NCBI GenBank assembly: GCA_023055425.1
Contig: JALGPY010000007.1
Coordinates: 22,330,001-22,394,000 of the forward strand
DNA from: Linanthus parryae
Taxonomy: Eukaryota > Streptophyta > Magnoliopsida > Ericales > Polemoniaceae
DNA: 64,000 nt
Direction: 5' to 3'
Positions within the stretch are counted from its first letter, which is position 1, and each line of letters begins with the position of its first letter. Of the stretch, positions 31,280 through 43,952 are shown in pieces. A model generated the notes under the pieces. The model had not been told where the DNA came from. It saw nothing but the letters and a program-made list of their open reading frames with translations, and did no database searches. The translations under genes were made by a program, and so were the position numbers.

Positions 31280-32060
31280 CAAGATGATTTCCAGTTTCTT
31301 GTTTGTTCAAGATTTAAAAAAGAAACAACCGTTTTGTATTAAAAAACAAAAAATTCAGTGACTTAAATTTATGACAAAATCACAAAATTTTAAGTTCCTT
31401 TATCGAAAAAAGACCGAATTTTGTTTATTATTTAGACATGAAAATGTAAGTATGCTTGATGCGATAAAAAAAAATTACTCTGAATAACAGACATACTTCG
31501 ACGGTCGCTTTTCACTGAAACAGCATGAACAACGATCTCTTCTTTGCTCCGTGTCATTTCATCCTTCGGGGGATGCCAGTTCTATAACAAAATGTAATAA
31601 ATTGAAATGAGAGAATGAAATGATCTTATTAAATATCCTGTAAATAGTTCATAAATAATTCTGTCCAACAACAGTCGAGAATAATTCATCAATGTGACGT
31701 AAATACCTGTTTCAAGTATCTGAAAGATCTAACGCCACAAAGATGTTGAGACCTTAAACCTAACAATAGCGGCAACATGAAAAATATATATTCCATGCGA
31801 TGAGGACATAGAGAATGAAGAGCCGAAAGATGGTACTCGATATGAGGCGGCTATTATATTTTACACATAAAACTTTAGAGACAATGTTTATGTTTATATA
31901 GCAAATAACCTAATGGAACGAGGTCATTTTGCGGCTCACTATGCACCTCGAGCCCGGCCCAGTACCGTTCATCGGTGGGGTTAAAACGCACTTAATTGCA
32001 CTTTGACCTCGCTCTTATATTTTTAATCTCAATATTTTGTGTCATAACCTTCTTTCCTTT
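31280..32060 (-). pseudogene. TATA/first-exon unit, copy B
   Basis: Homologous to 20660-21780. It has the TATA box (31892-31900), a 90-bp first exon (31707-31796, start MEYIFFMLPLLLGL, end RSFRYLKQ) that is open, and exon 2 near 31490-31575 with a deletion removing part of KRLKNIS and a shifted frame (..ASPEG-stop). There are no SHH2-like exons downstream. The remaining promoter would transcribe leftwards towards the DRB palindrome. Confidence 0.5.
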
Positions 32061-32067
32061 GGCAAGT

Positions 32068-32141
32068 CAGTGCTAGTTTTTGCTCTTTTAGCACTTATAA
32101 ACCCAACATATGGTTACCGGGTCAAACCCGACTTGATAGTA
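32068..32141 (+). repeat. tRNA-like SINE head (copy B)
   Basis: CAGTGCTAGTTTTTGCTC...GGTTACCGGGTCAAACCCG: a diverged A box and a good B-box-like GGTCAAACCC. Same context as copy A. Confidence 0.4.
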
Positions 32142-33595
32142 TCTATAATCGGTCTATATGGCAATAACCTTCTTTTCTTAAATACATTTGAAATTATATT
32201 AGAAATGAAAAATCATAGTCCAACAGAACTGTATACATAGTCACATTACAACACAAGACATCAATGTTTCACTAAGGTAACTAAACTTAGCCAATATCTC
32301 GGTGCTTTCGATTATTTATTTCACAAGCTACTTTCTCCGCTCAATTGGGGCCTCCTCAAAGATCAGCAAGTGCTCTTCTTTATGTTGCTTTCTTAGTTAA
32401 ATGTCTGCTACTTCGTTAATTTCTCAAGGAATTCTAGTTAACGTGCAGGTGCAACTTCAAGAAGGAATATAATCTTATCAACGATCTTTTTTTGAGGGAG
32501 TTGTTAATGTGCATGTGCAGCTGATAGCTTGATATTTAGAGCTATCCACATACTTCCATTTGAGGAGTTTGCCGTGAGTTTTGACTTTTGAGTGATGTTT
32601 TACCGTATATTAGGTGTTTCAGGTGTATTTCGTAGCTTGTTTTAGATGAGAAATTGCGTAATTCGATGTATGTTCACACATTTTGCATAATTTGGTGTAT
32701 TTATTACACACCAATATGATCACAAGATTTTGTTGAGTGATTTTCATGTACATGTGATGTTGTCAGACAAATCGAGACAAGGAGATGGAGTTCGAAGAAT
32801 TTGAATTCAAGCAAAATGCAAAGAACAGGAGAGAAAGGAGCTCGGAAGAGACTTGGATGAGCAGAGACGCGAAGAAAACGCGATGAGATCATCTCATGAT
32901 GAAGTCTTGCCGTCAAGAGTGTTGAAAATCCAAGCGAGGGTCCAAACAGAGAGAGAGGGGTTTATGATGGGTTTTGTGTAAATTAGCATCATTAGTAATG
33001 ACTGTTTTCTTCCCATCTGTTTGTTGTGGTGGTAGGCAAACAGTATGGAAGCTATCATAGCCCCCAACCCTACCTTCAATAAGAAATTGGCATCCACAGA
33101 TGGGCTTTTCCGAAAAAAAATACCCTTTGGTTGATTACTTTTTTCTTCTTTTGTGACCTGTTAAAGCTAATATGGTGTTTCACCTTAAATTCTAGACAAA
33201 TCTTTTTACGAATGGATTGTTTTTCAAGACAAGCTTTAAAATTAGAGTTAGATACAAGGTGTGTTTTTCATTAAAGAGTGACGGATGTCATAGTATTCGA
33301 ACAAGGCACAATGTTCTACATCATTGAGCGAGCATGAATTGATTGAGATACTACATTTATGAGACTAAGAAACAAGGAGATAAGCTGATACGATAAGCTT
33401 TTTGTTAAAAATGCAATCGAAACAAAACATAATTGGCTATTAAGAGCGAGGAAAATTACTTACATTAAAATGGTTTACATAACAAATATGTATTCATTAA
33501 TATACGAATAAAAAACTTGAGAGTTAGTTGGGAATACACATTTGGGTGGTGCTAAGCTAGAATTTTGATGCGAGAACTAGCCAAAGAAAAAGCCA
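32142..33595. other. Repeat-derived sequence, no gene recognised
   Basis: 32200-32930 is a further copy of the unit tail and Ty3-LTR-like fragment, with an extra AT-rich stretch near 32640-32750. From about 32940 the sequence has no counterpart elsewhere in the window. A 67-residue minus-strand frame (32894-33097) is not supported by anything else. Confidence 0.35.
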
Positions 33596-33823
33596 ATGTT
33601 GAGTACTGATCCGCCGGCCCGTGCAGAGAAGGCAGAAGGTCGAGCTAAGAAGTGCACGGTTGAGTTGCATGGCGTGGGCGAGCATTGCTTCCATGTTGGA
33701 TGCTTGAAGATGTTCAAATATTGGACGTCGAATAAGATGGAGGAATGGGACTTGGAGTCCCTCCTCTATAGGATTATCGAGTGGGAGGTGAAGCTTGCCA
33801 AGGGTTCCAGACGTTTCTACTGA
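33596..33823 (+). CDS. Short unrecognised reading frame, possible gene fragment
   Basis: 75 codons: an Ala/Arg/Lys-rich start, then CTVELHGVGEHCFHVGCLKM, KYWTSNKMEEWDLESLLYRI, ending GSRRFY. Base composition is clearly less AT-rich than the flanks, and the Trp/Cys/Glu content looks protein-like. The family is not recognised, there is no clear promoter, and the sequence is single-copy here. It may be a relic of a larger gene. Confidence 0.25.
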   Translation: MLSTDPPARAEKAEGRAKKCTVELHGVGEHCFHVGCLKMFKYWTSNKMEEWDLESLLYRIIEWEVKLAKGSRRFY

Positions 33824-34110
33824 CCCGGTCGCCTTCGAGGCTAAGTATGGATATAAGCCGGTTTATACTTTTGACCTGCGTAATTAATTAACTCTTGTCA
33901 ATATACACCTTAAAAATCTCGGGGCACCTTTCCCCATAAAGTTGAATCACATTGCACCAACCATGCTCTACAACTACATGCTCAAACCGTTATTACTTGT
34001 TCTTGTTTAAGTTCACTTCCTTTCAGTTAATGTATATGTATTTTGTTGAATATGAAGTATTATACATGAAAATCGAAATTCATTTATATGTGAACATTCT
34101 TTTCGGAATT

Positions 34111-34183
34111 GTATCACATAGCCAGGTTCGAACCGGGGACAAAATGCAACGGTTTCAAACGTTTAACCACTGAGCTAGCACCT
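34111..34183 (-). repeat. tRNA-derived SINE-like head, minus strand (with relative at 53201-53274)
   Basis: The minus strand reads AGGTGCTAGCTCAGTGGTTA (A box) and, 40 bases on, CCGGTTCGAACCTGG (perfect B-box core at 34125-34134), then a body ending in AT-rich sequence. The relative at 53201-53274 reads GTGCTAGCTCAATGGTAGAG...GGGTTCAAACCGGGC. The anticodon arm does not fold well in either, so I call them SINE heads or tRNA relics. Confidence 0.5.
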
Positions 34184-34259
34184 ATTTACCACATGTGAAC
34201 AATATAATGCATGCAACATTTATCTCTTTGTACAGTGTTGAATATATATAAATACAATT

Positions 34260-35630
34260 ACTAAGGCTTTTTTACCATGTGGGTTCTGTAAAAAATACAT
34301 TTATTATTATTTTTTGTAAAAATACATTTGGGAAGCTTATATTTGTATATTGTAAATGTATTTTTATAAATATTCAACAAGTACAAAACTTTTTATTAGA
34401 GTTAAAAGTTGCAATATATAACCTTTTGGAAAAATAACTAACCATATATAAGATTTATACTTTAGGGTTAAAAAATACATAATCTTATAAATGAAACGTC
34501 TTAAAATATAGGCTTAATTTGTGACTGCAAACTCCCGGTATATTGAAATTAACTGATTTCAATCTCCTTTTGCAATAATACTATATTATTAAATTTGAAA
34601 AACAAATTTCGTTTACCGAAATATGTCGTTAGTTGACATGTATACTCTATTTCCTCTAAACAAGAAAGAGCATCACCTGACCCAAATCAACCGAGATCCA
34701 TGACCACCATTTCTCATCCGCATTTTGGTAATTGAAACTGTTCATCTTCATATAAAGCAAGATGAGTTAGGTCAGACAATTTCAATTAGCTTGTATTTCC
34801 TCTAAAACATGTCGGCGAAGATCAAGATGAATTCCAATTTCTCGTTTGTTCAAGATTTAGACAAGAAGCACTTTTTTTGAATTAACAACCAAAAAATTCA
34901 GTGACTGAAATTGTTGGCAAAATCATAAAATTTTAAATTCTTTTATCAATGGTGATACGATAAGCAAAGACCTAATTTTGTTTATTATTTAGACATGAAA
35001 ATGAACGTTTGCTTGATATGATAAAAAGTTGTTTAAGTGAATAAAAGACTTACTTCTATGGTCGAAATGCTTTTCAACCTTTTCACAGAAATACCATGAA
35101 CAACGATCTCTTCTTTGCTCAGAGTCATTTTGGGAGATGCCAGTTCTGTAACAAAATGTAATAAACTTAAATGAGAGAATGAACTTATCTTATCCAATAA
35201 ATGCTGTAAATAATTCATCTATAATTCTATCCAACGAGAGTCCAGAATAATTCATCAATGTGACATAAATACCTGTTTCAAATATCTGAAAGATCTAACG
35301 CCACAAAGATGTTAAGTCCTTAAACCTAACAATTGCTGCAATATGAAAAGTACATATTTCATGATAGTAGATGGGGACATAGAGAATGAAGAGACGGAAG
35401 ATGGTATTCGATATGAGGCGGCTATTATTTTTTACACATAAAACTTCAGAAACAGTGTTTAGGTTTATATAGCGAATAACCTAAAAGAATGAGACCATTG
35501 TGCGGCTCACTATGTACATCGAGCCCGGCCCAGTACCGCTCATCGATAGGGTTTACACGTACTTAATTGCACTTTCACCTCTTACATTTTTTATCACAAA
35601 ATTTTGTGTCATAACTTCTTTCCTTTGGCA
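34260..35630 (-). pseudogene. TATA/first-exon unit, copy C
   Basis: Homologous to unit A from its AT-rich start to the SINE head. TATA box at 35462-35470. Exon 1 (35273-35362) starts MKYVLFILQQLLGL but has an in-frame TAA where unit A has CAA. Exon 2 is open and reads LASPKMTLSKEEIVVHGISV then KRLKSISTIE, with an open frame into it from an ATG at 35218. No SHH2-like exons. Confidence 0.5.
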
Positions 35631-35634
35631 AGTC

Positions 35635-35695
35635 GGGGCTAGTTAAGTGGAAGAGCACTTATAAACCCAACATATGATTGTTGGGTCAAACCCCG
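35635..35695 (+). repeat. tRNA-like SINE head (copy C)
   Basis: GGGGCTAGTTAAGTGGAAGA...TTGTTGGGTCAAACCCCG. It directly precedes the start of the copy-II segmental duplication. Confidence 0.45.
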
Positions 35696-35699
35696 ATTA

Positions 35700-36341
35700 T
35701 ATAATATCTATATTCGTATTTTATCTATACAACAAAAAACCTTCTTTCCTGGATACATTTGAAAATTAAATTAGAAATGAACTATCATAGTCCAACATAA
35801 CTACATACATAGTCACATTACAACACATTCACATTACAACACAAGACATCAATGTTTCACTAAGATAACTAAACATAGCCAGCATCTTGTGCTTCAAGGA
35901 GTATTGCATACAGCGGCATGAAAGACAGAGTATTGCATACCGCAACATGAAAAACAGAGGACCAGCAAAAGATCTCGAGATTTGACGCTTTAGTAAGAAG
36001 CACAACATACGGCAATATGGGCGCTGACAGCACATGCATGAACTTTCTGGAGATGATATCGCGGCAAACCCACATGCATACCACGATATGAATGTTGGGG
36101 AGGCACAATAAACTTTTGGGGGACTTTGGTAATTATTCCATAATACTCTAATTCGGCCCCAACACACATAATACGACCTGCAGCTTCCAAAATCAAAAGC
36201 TTTTGTATCTTGGCATCAGTTCATCATCTTGGGACACTCGAGATCCATCTTTGGTTGTTGGGTTTTTTGGTTGGTTTTACGGATTAGGTTCTTTATGAAC
36301 TTGTGATTCATGTCCTATGGTTTGGCTTGATAGATTGGGAA
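35700..36341. repeat. Segmental duplication copy II, part 1 (matches 4277-4898)
   Basis: Close match to 4277-4898, including the CATACCG-type repeats and GGGGGACTTTGGTAATTATT. Two overlapping minus-strand frames (35829-36196) are not conserved in copy I. No gene. Confidence 0.75.
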
Positions 36342-39300
36342 TCTATATTATATATAAAATCAAGAAAGTGCTTAGAGTTAATCACGTATCGCCATTTGTC
36401 ATCGAAATTGTAGTATAAGTATGCCATTTGGCATCTTTAACGTCTACATGTCATTAACAAACCAATGAAAATTTGATATTTATCCATGTCATGCTTTATC
36501 ATTGCAATAATAACATTGCTCTTTATTTTCATAACTCACTAATAATTACTAATTAATTCAATGTCATAATGCTAATAAGTGCCAATGCCGTTTTTTAAAA
36601 CTGAAATTTTCTATTAAAAGACCTCACACTCGATTGCATAATCCTAAAAGAGATTTGAGCCATTACAAATCATTTTTGCCCATGTATGTACTCTTTTTAC
36701 ACTCCTTCCTTGCTGTTTTCATATTTTTTTTCAGATTTTTTTCATATCTCATCACGGTTTACATGGACTATCATACGCAAGTGAAGCAAACAACTATTAT
36801 GGAGAGCTAGCGTCCCATCAATCTAAGGTAAGCAAATCCCAAATCCCTCTTTCCTTTCTATTCACTTCAATGAAATTTTTGTGTGGTCACTGAATCACGT
36901 TACACTTCTTCTCCTTCCTACGAGGGTTTGTGTGTGTGTATATTTTGGTACTGCGACATACTAATACATTGGACTTTGTTTACAACATTACCTTCGACAT
37001 GGAGCGTCTTAAATACGGAAAATAATACGATATGCTTTTGATGAGAGGCCAATCCGCTTCAGAGATCCAAATGAGTGACATGGATCGTAATGTACTACTG
37101 TTAATTTTAGCTTCATTTTTTTAGAAAATTCATCTTTGTTAATATTGGGTGAATGAAACATCTTAGTTAATATGAAAGAGTCCCTAACTTCATATCCGTC
37201 AAAAACCAAGAATCACATAGTTGTACTGGGATTTTTCACTCTGTGTAAATCTTCTTATAATAAATTGGTAGTGTATATATCAAGAATTTCAATTAAGTAG
37301 GTTGAAAATATATCCCGGACCAATAAAATAATCATCCAAAATACGTATTATTGGCATAAATATATGAACTGAACGACTCAACAAACCGAGAATGAAAAGC
37401 AACAAGGCGATTATGAGGTGGATGATAATAATTTTGTAGCACTCAACAAAGACTCAACAAAAATGGAACAAAAATTACAACCACGACGATTATAGTCACC
37501 CTAACTTTAACTGAAGTAATCCAACAGAGGTTTGTATGCAAGGCCACACATACACACTGGAACAAGGCCACAAGCTCCTTATTAATCCAAGTCTGGAGGC
37601 ACTGAGTTTGGACTATATGAAAAATGTGTTTGTTTCTTTATGTCTATTATTAGAACTTTATGACAATCCCTCCTTCAAATTCAGGTACTTATGTAATCCA
37701 CGAGTTTCACTATCCTTTGTGAGAATATGTATTTTTTTTTATTTGTCTCTTTTCTAATATCCTTTTTTGACTATTTATCATGCAAATAATGTATTGATTT
37801 TATATTATTAATCTTCAACTTCTATAAATCTGTTTTTATGTAATCCATCAAATCATGTTCTCTTTATTATAATTCATCTTCTCCCATATTGGTTCATGTA
37901 TCTCCACAGACCGGAAAACAAGCATCACTGGAGATGTTTGCAAGTAAAGAACACCATTTATGATAAACAAGTATTTTTGTGTTTGTTCTTTTCATCCTGA
38001 TTATGTTTTTTTTTTTTTATGATTTGTGATGTAAAAGAAACATCTTTTAGTTTTACACCATAAACACTCTAGTGTAGTTTTGATTTTCTCTTTCAATGAT
38101 TCACCATCTTCTCTCATTTTTTGGTAATATTATTCCAAGATGTCAAAAACCGTGCATCAAATGAGATGGTTGCGCATGAGCAGAGAAATTTATAATAACT
38201 TGCACTTTTCTATTAAGGAGATGTATGCAATAAATGAAATGTCTTCCTTTTCTTTCTTCTAATTAAGTAGTTAAACTGTTTGCAAAAAAAAAATTAAGTA
38301 GTTAAACTAATAATTACATTTTTATCATAAGAATTCTTCATATTCCCACCAAATGCTCATCGCATTGCAAAAAAAAAAAAGGAAAAAGAAAGAAAGATAA
38401 AAAAATCATCGTGGTCATCATATCCATTTCATTCGATAAAGATGTCTTACCACATTTACAAATTTTATACTAATATTAGTAAGTCGTACTACTACCAATA
38501 ATTACAAATGCTTCTGAAAATGTAATGTATGGCTTTTGGATTAGCACTTTATTAAGAAAAAATATTTATTGGCTTATGCTCTTCTTATTATATAGAAATG
38601 TTTTATACACTTATAATCAAAGTATAATATGTGACCAATATGTATGATCTTTTACTTCCATTACTTTTAAACTGTTCCTTAAAAAATCAGTCTATGTTGT
38701 TGCATTATAGTAAAAATATCATAAAAATTTATATGTCAATAACGATAAAATTTATTTAATACGAATTATCTCACTATCGATTACACTTCCCGGCTGCTGG
38801 GCACTATAGATACTTTATACACATAAAATAAAGTTTCTTATAAAACTTATTTAAAAAAAAATGTTTCCACATATGTTTTTATTTTAATTAACATGTCAGA
38901 TCTGCAATAAATTGTTATATGAATTGAAAACTTTTATTTAGAGAACGACTTGGACTTAGGACGGATATATTTCAATAGTGAAGAAAGAAAATTTCACTGA
39001 ACGTCTGTGATTGTTTTACTGAAATGAAAATATTTTTGTTATGTAGAACTCCAGTTCTACAGAAAGGTTTCTTAAAAAGTACAAAATTTGATTTCTACAA
39101 TTTTATAATGGTATAACAATCTCTAAAGTACAAAAACTTTTATTATTTATCAGTTGTATTTTTCCTTCGGTTGATCGTATATATCCTGCAACAACATTCT
39201 ACTTACATGTGTGTACGTAAGATGGTTGTCGGCTCCAACCTTTCGTTGTGGTTCAAATTTCTTGAAAAAAGAAGTAGAATCCTTAACAAGATTTTACTCC

Positions 39301-39669
39301 TTTTTTGTGGGGAAAGAAGATTTATTTTACCAAGAAGGAGAATGAGAGAAACCAATTCAGGTATGCGGTAGTAGATAAAAATATGAACTATGATAAATGT
39401 TATAGTACTTCCAAAACACAATTGTACACAAAACAACGTAACTAATTGTGTTATTGTCCTACACATGTTAATATTCGTGCCATCTTGAAGAAGAAAAAAA
39501 GGTACAGTATAAGTTACTGAACAGATTGAAGATTTTAGTTATGTCTATTTTGCGACGATAAGTTGAATAGATAGGATGAAATGTTTTAAAAACAAACATG
39601 TCAGCCTTAAATGAAAATTGATTGAATAGTTTATCTCTCTCCCGCGCTGTAGCGCGGGTTCACGCCTAG
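36342..39669. mobile_element. Non-autonomous Helitron, 3328 bp
   Basis: It starts TCTATATTATATATAAAATC (36342) and ends CTAG (39666-39669), inserted between A (36341) and T (39670) without target duplication. Ten bases before the CTAG end is the hairpin CCCGCGC-TGTA-GCGCGGG (39641-39658). Copy I at about 4898 is the uninterrupted site (GATTGGGATTTTGATTTATG). No Rep endonuclease or helicase motif is visible, so it needs an autonomous partner. The interior is AT-rich with several weak short frames and no identifiable captured gene. Confidence 0.95.
39641..39658 (+). terminator. Helitron 3' terminal hairpin
   Basis: A 7-bp GC stem CCCGCGC/GCGCGGG with a TGTA loop, followed 7 bases later by CTAG. 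This is the standard Helitron 3' end signal. Confidence 0.93.
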
Positions 39670-41260
39670 TTTGATTTATGTTTATTTTTGTTTTCTTATT
39701 CTATCTTGCATATTGGAGAGTGACACATGTCTATGTGAGGTGGCCATGTTATAGAGTGAAATGGTGAGGTTTTCACATTAGGGGTGCTTCGTAACTTCCA
39801 AAGAGTTAGGGCAGATAATAGGATTAAGGATAAATCCATTATTATGAAAAATTCATTCCTGCCCCAGAACGTTGGATATTCCACAATCACCCTTACAACT
39901 TCCAATAATTGTAATTTGGCCAAATTCAACTTAAAATTTACTTTTTGTAAATTAACTTTTTGACTCCCAAGGTTTTGATAACTCATCTTTTTCCCCACCT
40001 ATTTCAGAATATCACACAATCATTCGGAATGACTTTTAGTAAATACTCCCGAATTTTTCCATTTAATACCCGTCTGTACGTATAAATGAAAAATACTTCC
40101 GTATTTTGTACTATTGCTGGACGTAATGAAAAATACTCGAATTTTTGAGCAAAAAAATTTAATACTCGTATTTAACGTTTTAACGTACAATACTTCCGAA
40201 TAAAACTTCTTGCATACAAGAATGTATCAAATAAGTTAGCATCTAAAATATTATGACTATTATTAGTTAGTTATTATTAAATATTTTCTTACTATGTACC
40301 TACTTTAAATTTTTTATTGTCATAAAAATTTACAATTGTTATTCTAAAACTTTGAATATATTAAGTTAAAATAGTTATAATTATATATGTGTGTGTGTGG
40401 GGACGCGCACACTTGCATATTGAATCTTATGTGTTATATTGTTATTTTTTTTTAAATTAATGCTTTATATTAGGGAATGCTAGTAAATTTTTCTAACAGA
40501 AGTTTTCATCATAATAAAATAGTTTGATGTCATTTTACACAAGTATTTACACAAGTAATATGTTAGTTATGAGTGAATAATGTAACTATTAGAAATGATA
40601 ATCAAATGAGTACATGCTTTATAAATAATTTTTATATATTGGAAAAAAATATGAAAAAGCCAATGTAGGACACAAAGAACTCATTATATATGCTAAAATA
40701 CTAAGAAATGCACTCGTATTTTTAATTACGGATTGATAACTACTATACGAATTATGCACGTACGTATAGAAAACTCGAATTAATAAAATTCCGTATTTTT
40801 ATGTCGAATTTTATTCACGTACTTTAACATAAAATCTTACAATACACGTACGTACGGTACACGTATTATTTCCATCCCGTATTTTACTAATAATACTCAT
40901 CATTAGCAACTAAAAGTCAGTATCCGGTGTAATCTCTACTGAGAAAACATTGAAATTTGTATTTACACTTTGTCCCCACAAATCTTGATAATTACAAAAA
41001 TTATCCCTAAAATGTTCTAAATTATTTTTCAGCCAACATCACTACTACGATATGGTTATCTCTCTCCCATATTCAAACTCAGATGGGTTGCTAGAAAATT
41101 TTATTTACACCTCTGATTCCAAAGATTTGATCTATTTCACCTTAACCCCTACAAATTTTCAGGGTGTTACAGTTCTCATAGCTAACGTTCCTTCTCAGTG
41201 CATCGTCTCTTTTTTTATTAATGCCAGTGGATTGGCATGAGGGTCGATACTGCTTTTGTT
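39670..41260. repeat. Segmental duplication copy II, part 2 (matches 4905-6472)
   Basis: Nearly collinear with copy I up to the solo LTR, including the GT microsatellite near 40387 (one repeat longer here). No gene is supported; the minus-strand frame at 39696-39998 and plus-strand frame at 41052-41240 are not kept intact between copies. Confidence 0.75.
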
Positions 41261-41265
41261 CTTAA

Positions 41266-43136
41266 TGAAGGGAAAATTCGATGAGATTTGTCCCGGACCA
41301 AGTGATTTATGCAGAGAATTAATCATAGGCATTCAAAAAAAGTTATTGTGGTAAGTTAGCTTGCGGAATAAACTTACCACAGTCCATCCGGACAGGGATG
41401 ACACGAATCCCGAGACTTTGACCAGCCACTCACGAAGCTCTATTCGGAATCTGACACACGGACCTATTCCATTGCGTCCGTCTCGTCGAGATACACGATT
41501 TTCACATATGACCCGTCTTCATCCGACATCCGTACCCCCAGTTATGCTCCGGAAACCGAATTCAGATCCTGCTGAAAATCAACTGCGGACCAGAAACTTT
41601 GACCGGCGATATATGGAGTTCTACAACTCCGATTGACGCACCGTTTCTTCCTGTCTCTTCGTTTTTTCGAGATCTACAACTTTTTTGTTTTACAAAAAGC
41701 GATCCGAGATCGTTATCTAGGCCCAAACACCAAAAAACAGAATATGGTATGTCCGGAAGCCTTCCGATGTATGATCCAAGCCCCGATTCAAGTTCGATGG
41801 TGATTCGAACATGAAAAGCTCATGATGGCACAGCAGGGTTTTTCTCTCTTGTGTGAAAAATATGTATGAACAATCACCATTCACTTAATAACTATGGTGG
41901 ACTATTTATAGAGACATATTACTAACCCTAATATTAAGAATATCCATAATTGCACACAAGTCCCTTGTAGGAAAACTTTACATAGCAAGTCCCGCCCTAC
42001 AAACTTTAGTGTAGCTTGCAATTAAGTCCTAATCATATGGTTTGTAGTAATACCCATCAACTATAAAATACCAAACATAATTTCAATTTACATTCCACAC
42101 TCTTGAGACTCAAAAACACTTGTGAATCACATGATTGCGCTTATGTTGGACTACGTCGGGGACCTCTGGAGAAAATAAATGAATCGGCTCCCAATAATAT
42201 ATTTGAACTCATAATTGAACCAGAATTATATTCAAAACTAATTATTAATTATAGTTTACTCCACCATAAAACTATAATTGCACTCCCACATTTATTCTCA
42301 TAATTATGTATGAGCTCCTGTTATTAATATGAGATAACTCCCCACATTAAGATTACAGATACCTGTTAATGCTGATCTACTCTTACTGACAATTTCGATC
42401 TCATAAACATCTTATGTATTCCCTGATCTAAACTGCTCAACCCTTATTCGTTATGTCTAGTTACAAATAACCAGCAGGCCAGACTTGACATAACAAAACC
42501 TAGTGAGCTCCCAGGAGGGTACATCATTCTCATACGAGACGTGGATTCCATGATTCATTTAGCTTTCACCAAATCATAACACTCATTATCCAATATACCA
42601 GGATTGTTGACTCGCATTTGAATCTCACTCAATATATCAAAATAATAATTAATCAAGATTCATGTCCACATAAACAATCATAGATTAAGAGTTTCAAATA
42701 TTACCAACAACAATGAAATTTTATATTATCTCACTTCCGTCAGTCCGAGATAATTATATTTCATATGGCGGTCCTGTTCAACATACACAAAGTATGCTAG
42801 TGTAACAAGTTGAAACTATACCGTTTCCTTGACCGAGATGTGTCACTATAATGTTACACTACAGTCGTTCCGATTATTTTTCCAAAATCATATAGACTGT
42901 GAACCCTTACTTATATTCCATAAATAACTGACAATCAATCTCGCGCATGCCCGAACTCGTCTGCATATCCGATTGTCTTAGGTATGAAATATTAGACTTT
43001 ATCATGCATATTTATATGGCAAATAATAAATAGCATTTGCATACTCACGTGTTCGTTAAATTAAGATGCCAATAATTATCTATTAAGAATTATTAACTCA
43101 ACCATAAATATGGCTTTCTAAACACAATTCCCAACA
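41266..43136 (-). mobile_element. Solo LTR (copy II) with CTTAA target-site duplication
   Basis: Flanked by CTTAA at 41261-41265 and 43137-43141; ends TGAAGGGAAAATTC and ACAATTCCCAACA. It is the better-preserved copy of 6478-8346, with TG..CA ends intact. TATA box on the minus strand near 41907. No internal domain. Confidence 0.88.
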
Positions 43137-43141
43137 CTTAA

Positions 43142-43952
43142 TCCAGGCATAAGGCCAGTTTGAGTATGAAGTGAGAGCGTAGAAGCTATTGCATGAGAAT
43201 CATTGTGGAAAACTCGCATTGAAGAATAGATAAAATGATTACGGTAAATATTAGTACATAAACCTACAATAAAATGTTGATATGGTGATTTCATTTTTGA
43301 GAAAAGTGTCGTAAACATGTTGCGTGGAAGTAAAATGATAAAAGTATATGACAGGCATATGTTAACTACCGAAACATTGCAAGTTAGTAAAAGAATGGAT
43401 TAGAAAAACGAAGAATTATGCCCCCAAATCTAAATATAACTTTTTGCTAACTATATGTACATGTTAATTATTTTCTACTCCGCTATCACCTATTTCTCTC
43501 ATCCCAATTCGGATACTGTCATCTTCACCCAGGCTTTATATTGATCTTGTCGAACGAGTACATGGTGAAAATCTCTAGTATTCAACCAATGGTCCAAAAG
43601 AACATTGTTGATGACTCATTCGGAGTTTTAACCAACAGGTTGTCCATTGGGAGTGTTTTCTTTCATTATCTGGTTCCTTTCCAAACAAGACTTGAAGGTA
43701 CTTGGCGACCACTCAGCTCCGAGAAGACCACTCATAAATGGTGTGTGTGATTTGAGGAAGGTCCATATGAATATTTCATTTTCACACATAAATTTGTTTA
43801 AAATTACAAGTTGTACAAACAAGTCAAAAAACTTATTAAGAATAGTAAAAAAATTAAATTGAGAATTCAGATATATGTAAATTTAATATACATTTCAATA
43901 AAATAATAAGCTGACATATATTTGCATGAAAATACAAATCATTACAATAAAG
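43142..43952. other. Duplicated sequence 3' of the SHH2-like gene (copy II), no gene recognised
   Basis: Matches 8352-9028 plus 12300-12360. The empty site of the CACTA at 9029-12299 lies near 43815-43880. Short frames here (43541-43862) differ in frame from copy I. Confidence 0.4.

Noticed and set aside
36342..39669. An autonomous Helitron with Rep/helicase genes
   Set aside because: No long frame and no Rep (HUH) or helicase motif in 3.3 kb; called non-autonomous.
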